This document shows, one piece after another, positions 59,378 through 64,000 of a DNA stretch of 64,000 nt. The notes under the pieces were generated by a model. The model was not told where the DNA came from, did no database searches, and saw only the letters and a list, made by a program, of their open reading frames with translations. Positions within the stretch are counted from its first letter, which is position 1. Each line of letters starts with the position of its first letter. A program made the position numbers and the translations under genes. Source of the DNA: Prunella strophiata (taxonomy: Eukaryota > Chordata > Aves > Passeriformes > Prunellidae); assembly GCA_036583965.1 (NCBI GenBank), contig JAZBQD010000027.1:30449001-30513000 (forward strand), written 5' to 3'.

Positions 59378-60870
59378 TATTTTATTTTATTTTATTTTAT
59401 TTTATTTTATTTTATTTTATTTTATTTTATTTTATTTTATTTTATTTTATTTTATTTTATTTTATTTTATTTTATTTTATTTTATTTTATTTTATTTTAT
59501 TTTATTTTATTTTATTTTATTTTATTTTATTTTATTTTATTTTATTTTATTTTATTTTATTTTATTTTATTTTATTTTATTTTATTTTATTTTATTTTAT
59601 TTTATTTTATTTTATTTTATTTTATTTTATTTTATTTTATTTTATTTTATTTTATTTTATTTTATTTTATTTTATTTTATTTTATTTTATTTTATTTTAT
59701 TTTATTTTATTTTATTTTATTTTATTTTATTTTATTTTATTTTATTTTATTTTATTTTATTTTATTTTATTTTATTTTATTTTATTTTATTTTATTTTAT
59801 TTTATTTTATTTTATTTTATTTTATTTTATTTTATTTTATTTTATTTTATTTTATTTTATTTTATTTTATTTTATTTTATTTTATTTTATTTTATTTTAT
59901 TTTATTTTATTTTATTTTATTTTATTTTATTTTATTTTATTTTATTTTATTTTATTTTATTTTATTTTATTTTATTTTATTTTATTTTATTTTATTTTAT
60001 TTTATTTTATTTTATTTTATTTTATTTTATTTTATTTTATTTTATTTTATTTTATTTTATTTTATTTTATTTTATTTTATTTTATTTTATTTTATTTTAT
60101 TTTATTTTATTTTATTTTATTTTATTTTATTTTATTTTATTTTATTTTATTTTATTTTATTTTATTTTATTTTATTTTATTTTATTTTATTTTATTTTAT
60201 TTTATTTTATTTTATTTTATTTTATTTTATTTTATTTTATTTTATTTTATTTTATTTTATTTTATTTTATTTTATTTTATTTTATTTTATTTTATTTTAT
60301 TTTATTTTATTTTATTTTATTTTATTTTATTTTATTTTATTTTATTTTATTTTATTTTATTTTATTTTATTTTATTTTATTTTATTTTATTTTATTTTAT
60401 TTTATTTTATTTTATTTTATTTTATTTTATTTTATTTTATTTTATTTTATTTTATTTTATTTTATTTTATTTTATTTTATTTTATTTTATTTTATTTTAT
60501 TTTATTTTATTTTATTTTATTTTATTTTATTTTATTTTATTTTATTTTATTTTATTTTATTTTATTTTATTTTATTTTATTTTATTTTATTTTATTTTAT
60601 TTTATTTTATTTTATTTTATTTTATTTTATTTTATTTTATTTTATTTTATTTTATTTTATTTTATTTTATTTTATTTTATTTTATTTTATTTTATTTTAT
60701 TTTATTTTATTTTATTTTATTTTATTTTATTTTATTTTATTTTATTTTATTTTATTTTATTTTATTTTATTTTATTTTATTTTATTTTATTTTATTTTAT
60801 TTTATTTTATTTTATTTTATTTTATTTTATTTTATTTTATTTTATTTTATTTTATTTTATTTTATTTTAT
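59378..60870. repeat. Giant pure (TTTTA)n pentanucleotide array
   Basis: About 1,493 bases, some 298 consecutive TTTTA units, have not a single interruption that I can see. Because 15 bases hold three units, every frame reads a five-residue cycle (Phe-Ile-Leu-Phe-Tyr in the open one), so the 520- and 648-codon open frames are artefacts. The left edge is sharp and abuts a CR1 fragment; the right edge degrades gradually. Pure arrays of this length are unstable, so the copy number in the individual sequenced, and in the assembly, should be treated as approximate. Confidence 0.97.
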
Positions 60871-60935
60871 TTTTTTATTTTATATTTGTTTTATTTTATA
60901 TTTATTTTATTTGTATTTTATTTCTATTATTTTTA
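60871..60935. repeat. Degenerate edge of the (TTTTA)n array
   Basis: Units vary here: TTTTTTATTTTATATTTG, TTTTATTTTATATTTATTTT, TTTGTATTTTATTTC and TATTATTTTTAG. Variation confined to this side suggests the older part of the array lies here and that expansion proceeded from the other part. Confidence 0.9.
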
Positions 60936-62651
60936 GCACAGCCCATGAAAGATTATATTCCAGCCTGCACTACTTTACACATAAGAGAATTCCCTTGTCT
61001 GAACTCAATACTTTGCCAGGCAAACATGAACAAACAGATCTTTTTGAATGTTATGGGAGTGTGGGCAAACAATTCCTAAAGAATTATTGCCAAGTCACTT
61101 TGCTGCCAAATGTTAATCTCAGCCAAAGAGATGTGATTAAGAAAAGGCAATTAAAAAATCGAGCAATGTGGATTAATGTTAATAGGAAATATACTAATAC
61201 AGCTGTGAAAAAACTAGTGTAGCTGTTCATGTATTATATCTTTGAGGGGGGAACAAAAATCCCAGGAAAATGTGCCATCTTTTCCTAAACAACTGTTGGG
61301 AGTGTACTGGCAGGACTTTCAAGATCAATAATATAATTGTATATCCAGAGCAAGACTCTTGTGCAATGGCTGTTAAGGAGAGAGAGGTGAAACAATAGGT
61401 GTAATCCCACTCATCTATCAGGGACAGCATTTCCTTAAAAAATACAGGGAGGGAGCCAAAACCACCAGGACCAACCTGGTCCTCCCCAGCAGGATCAGGG
61501 AGGAGCTGTCCCCAGAGCCTGGACCCTCAGCCCCGGAGCTCTGTGGTCCCTCCACTGGCAGCACCCTCTGCAGAACCTGGGCTGGGGAAGGAGATTTACA
61601 GATGGCACCAAATTAGGGAATCTCCAGCCTCCCACACCTCAGCAGTTTCCATTTTTCCACTGTCCCCTTTCTTTGCTCCTCTGTAGGAACACCTGTTTAG
61701 GTTCTTGGCCCTGTTTTGGTTCTGCAAAGACCCTGCTGATCATCCCCCCACAACCACCACTTCCCACAGAAGTCCCTGCAGAAGAAGCCTGGAAACTCTG
61801 CACCAAACCCTTCTGCTCTATGTGCTGCTCCCAGACTTAATAATCAGACTTAATGATCTTCCTAAAATATTGCATGTGAGATGCCTGTGACATTAATCAA
61901 TGTTTAACAAAGGCAGGAGTGCTGCTCGCTGAATATAAATACTTGCACAGAAAGATTTAGCATTTGTTTAGTGAGCTTAATTAAAAAGCTCTACTTGATG
62001 TGAGCAGTGCCCTTTGGAGGATCTAAACTCCTTGATGAAGAAATAAACTGTTTTCCCTCACTTAGAGCTTTCTTTTCTTCCTAAATGATGAGTGGTTTCA
62101 GAGATCAGAAGATAAATTCTCATCTGCTATCTTAATTTAAAAGCTATTTTAACATTCTGATAAGCCCAGGACTTTTGGAAGGCTTCAGTTTGTTTGCCTC
62201 AGTTGTCAATGAACAAACCTAAGATAATTAACCGAAGTTAGATATCTCAGAAACATCCACAGTCTTTGCATTTAGCACAAGAATGGGAAAATTTAGGTGG
62301 GAAACCTCACATCCACTAGTGATTAAACTCCTTTATCACCTGTTATTGCAACTGCCTAATTCAAGTGAAGGTCAAGGTTGAGACATTGTGCTGCATTTAT
62401 TCTCCTAAATGGAAAGCATGATCAATAATCAAAAGATGTGGAATTAAACTCTTCAGATAAAGGAGAATTTGATAATGTTTTTTTCACCACTGCAGCTAAG
62501 GCAGATCCTGAACTACTCTGAACAAAATTCAATTGATTACACTGAGCCAAAAGTTTCTGAGTCTTTCTGACCTCCAGTTTCTAGCATTATATAATGCATA
62601 GACATAAATGTATAACCTACACAGTTCTATACCAAGCCTGAGAGAGGCATA

Positions 62652-62652
<1 letters not shown>
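60936..62652. other. Unique non-coding DNA with one GC-rich patch
   Basis: No gene is supported. The patch 61441-61590 is GC-rich with CCCCAGCAGGATCAGGGAGG and CCCCGGAGCTCTGTGG words. It is followed by GATTTACAGATGGCACCAAA, which loosely recalls the CR1 reverse-transcriptase region. The match is too short to call. Segment 61900-62060 has enhancer-like AT words (TTAATTAAAAAGC). Confidence 0.45.

Positions 62653-62695
<43 letters not shown>
62653..62695. repeat. Homopolymer A run (43)
   Basis: Forty-three A bases, the longest homopolymer in the window, follow GAGAGGCATAC. No AATAAA lies in the 40 bases before it, so this is not an obvious retrocopy tail. Confidence 0.95.
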
Positions 62696-62698
<3 letters not shown>

Positions 62699-62768
62699 TT
62701 TTCATGTCATGTGGTTGAATTTTCCCAAGTTTCATTTGTCTGCCTATTTTAGTCCATGTATAAAATTC

Positions 62769-62834
62769 TAGGTTATTGATGACCAAGATTAAAGGGAACA
62801 ATAGGTTATTGATGACCAAGATTAAAGGGAACAA
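62769..62834. repeat. Perfect 33-bp tandem duplication
   Basis: The unit beginning TAGGTTATTGATGACCAAGA and ending AAGGGAACAA spans 62769-62801 and is repeated without a mismatch at 62802-62834. Confidence 0.95.
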
Positions 62835-64000
62835 TGTACTTAGAATTAAACAAACAAACAACAAAACATCCAAAAGTTACTGGTAGTGAAAAAAATTCCC
62901 AAAGCTATGTGATGAACAAGAAACTAAAACTCAGAAAGATTTATATCAGCTAGGGATTTTCCCTTGACTTCACATAAACAGACATGGCTGTAAGGCCCAC
63001 AACTTAAAAATATTTCAAAAATCCTCTTTGGAGACACTGATGCTTCTCTAAGGTGAACAAAAGTAAAAAATCCTACACTGTAAATTTTACAGACTTAAAA
63101 TTGCAAAATAAGTTAGGCCTTTAAAATGTTCTAAATATTGACCTGGATATTACAAGAATATCATAATCAAATAATAATATATTACTGAAGTAAAAATCAA
63201 ATAATAATAATATTTTACTGAAGTAAAATCAGTCAATCAAAATCTTTATAAATACCTTATATTTCAAAATTATTGAGAGAACATTTGATTTATCAGAGCT
63301 TGCCTTTTCTCCCACTGTTGGGTAATTTCTTATATTTTTTTAAATTATGGAGTCTTCCTATGAGAAAAAAACCCCAACAAGCAAATCTCTGAATTCTCAG
63401 ATTTTCCTGGAATGGAAAATTATTTTAATGTGAGCTTAACTAGTTTTCTTTTAGCTGGTGCTGCCAGCAGCATTTGGGGCTTACTTCTTTTCATTAGAAA
63501 AATGGATTTCTTACAGTCAGGATTTTGGCATGAGTCCATTCAATTAAAAATTAATGCAGAAAATTCCTATTTACCTTACCAGAATTATAAAAGTAATACT
63601 GGATAGTTCTTCTGTGGAAATGCAAAGACCTTGTCAAAATCCTTGTTATTCCATCATTTACCTCTATGGAGCTGACTACCAACCCAAAAACATTTTATGA
63701 CCCAGTGGTCCCATTCAAGTTTGCTTAATGTGAACTCGTGAAAGTCAAGCTCAGGGACTAAAACCTTGAGCCAAAGGCAGCTGAAGAAACAGCAATTCCC
63801 ACCTCCACTGTGGACCTGGGAAATGCTTCCTATAAATTCCCTAGTGCTGGGTGAGATTCTTAAGATTTCATGTTTAAACCAGTTTTTAGCAAAGAAAACA
63901 CAAGAAAACTGTGAGCAAGTCTGAGGCTTCATTTTCTGAACAGACGTGTCCTGGCAGCTAAAAAATCCCTGAGATTCCCTTTTCCAAAGAATTTCTGTGG
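62835..64000. other. AT-rich unique non-coding DNA
   Basis: No gene is supported. A second local duplication at 63165-63228 is listed separately. The window ends in featureless sequence. Confidence 0.5.
63165..63228. repeat. 30/33-bp tandem duplication
   Basis: AATCAAATAATAATATATTA then CTGAAGTAAA (63165-63194) is followed directly by a second copy that has one extra AAT triplet (63195-about 63227). The two copies differ only in the AAT count and one base, so triplet slippage followed or accompanied the duplication. Confidence 0.88.

Noticed and set aside
59276..61222. 648-codon and nested 520-codon open frames, the longest in the window
   Set aside because: Nearly all of it is the five-residue cycle produced by translating (TTTTA)n; the leading residues are CR1 and the trailing ones unique DNA without protein character.
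61441..61620. GC-rich patch considered as a CpG island, exon or CR1 reverse-transcriptase remnant
   Set aside because: It has few CpGs, no open frame with protein character, and only about 25 bases resembling CR1; insufficient for any call.
62529..62873. 114-codon reverse frame with a hydrophobic poly-Phe segment that looks like a membrane span
   Set aside because: The hydrophobic stretch is the 43-base A run read on the other strand, and a repeated peptide in it is the 33-bp tandem duplication.
1..64000. tRNA, rRNA, spliceosomal RNA, CRISPR array, bacterial operons and recognisable microRNA hairpins
   Set aside because: Reading for cloverleaf box motifs, U6-type starts and regularly spaced direct repeats with unique spacers gave nothing. 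MicroRNA hairpins cannot be excluded without a folding search.

Overview
This window is non-coding DNA from a bird, most likely a songbird (passerine), and I find no protein-coding or structural RNA gene I can defend. The bird assignment rests on two signals. First, there are at least 22 short copies of the 3' end of CR1, the dominant avian LINE; many have the songbird-type core (GGTTTGGGTTGGAAGGGACC, or its reverse) and the octamer tail ATTCTGTG. Second, there is a solo long terminal repeat (LTR) at 58100-58518 of a type I recognise from passerine class II endogenous retroviruses. The base composition is AT-rich throughout, and open frames rarely exceed 100 codons except where a simple repeat has no stop codons. 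This looks like a gene desert or the inside of a very long intron.

Layout. 1-8.3 kb: unique AT-rich DNA with a 39-base T run at 5433 and a TATA-box/splice-donor pair at 5837-5914. 8.3-17.6 kb: seven CR1 fragments, unique DNA with homeodomain-type AT motifs that may be conserved elements (about 10.6 kb and 12.2 kb), and a small possible terminal exon at 15.95 kb. 17.6-25 kb: many microsatellites and homopolymers, ending in a 228-bp AT-rich tandem duplication edged by AAT and ACT triplet arrays (23.73-24.33 kb). 25-34 kb: sparse CR1 tails in unique DNA. 34.46-34.68 kb: a (GGAA)n array. 37-47.6 kb: the densest run of CR1 3' ends, nine in about 10.5 kb. 49.6 kb: an A/(AAAAC)n tract and a 40-bp tandem duplication. 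51.3 kb: the best-preserved CR1 3' end. 57.3-60.9 kb: a repeat cluster with two CR1 fragments in opposite orientation, the solo LTR with matching target-site flanks, a third CR1 fragment and then an uninterrupted 1.49-kb (TTTTA)n array of about 298 units. 60.9-64 kb: unique DNA with a 43-base A run and two more short tandem duplications.

No genes work together here. The notable biology is mutational. The very long, pure pentanucleotide array replaces the 3' half of a CR1 element. At least eight independent short tandem duplications of otherwise unique sequence (periods 12 to 41 bp) sit alongside the 228-bp duplication bounded by microsatellites. Exon, promoter and conserved-element calls are weak and are scored that way.
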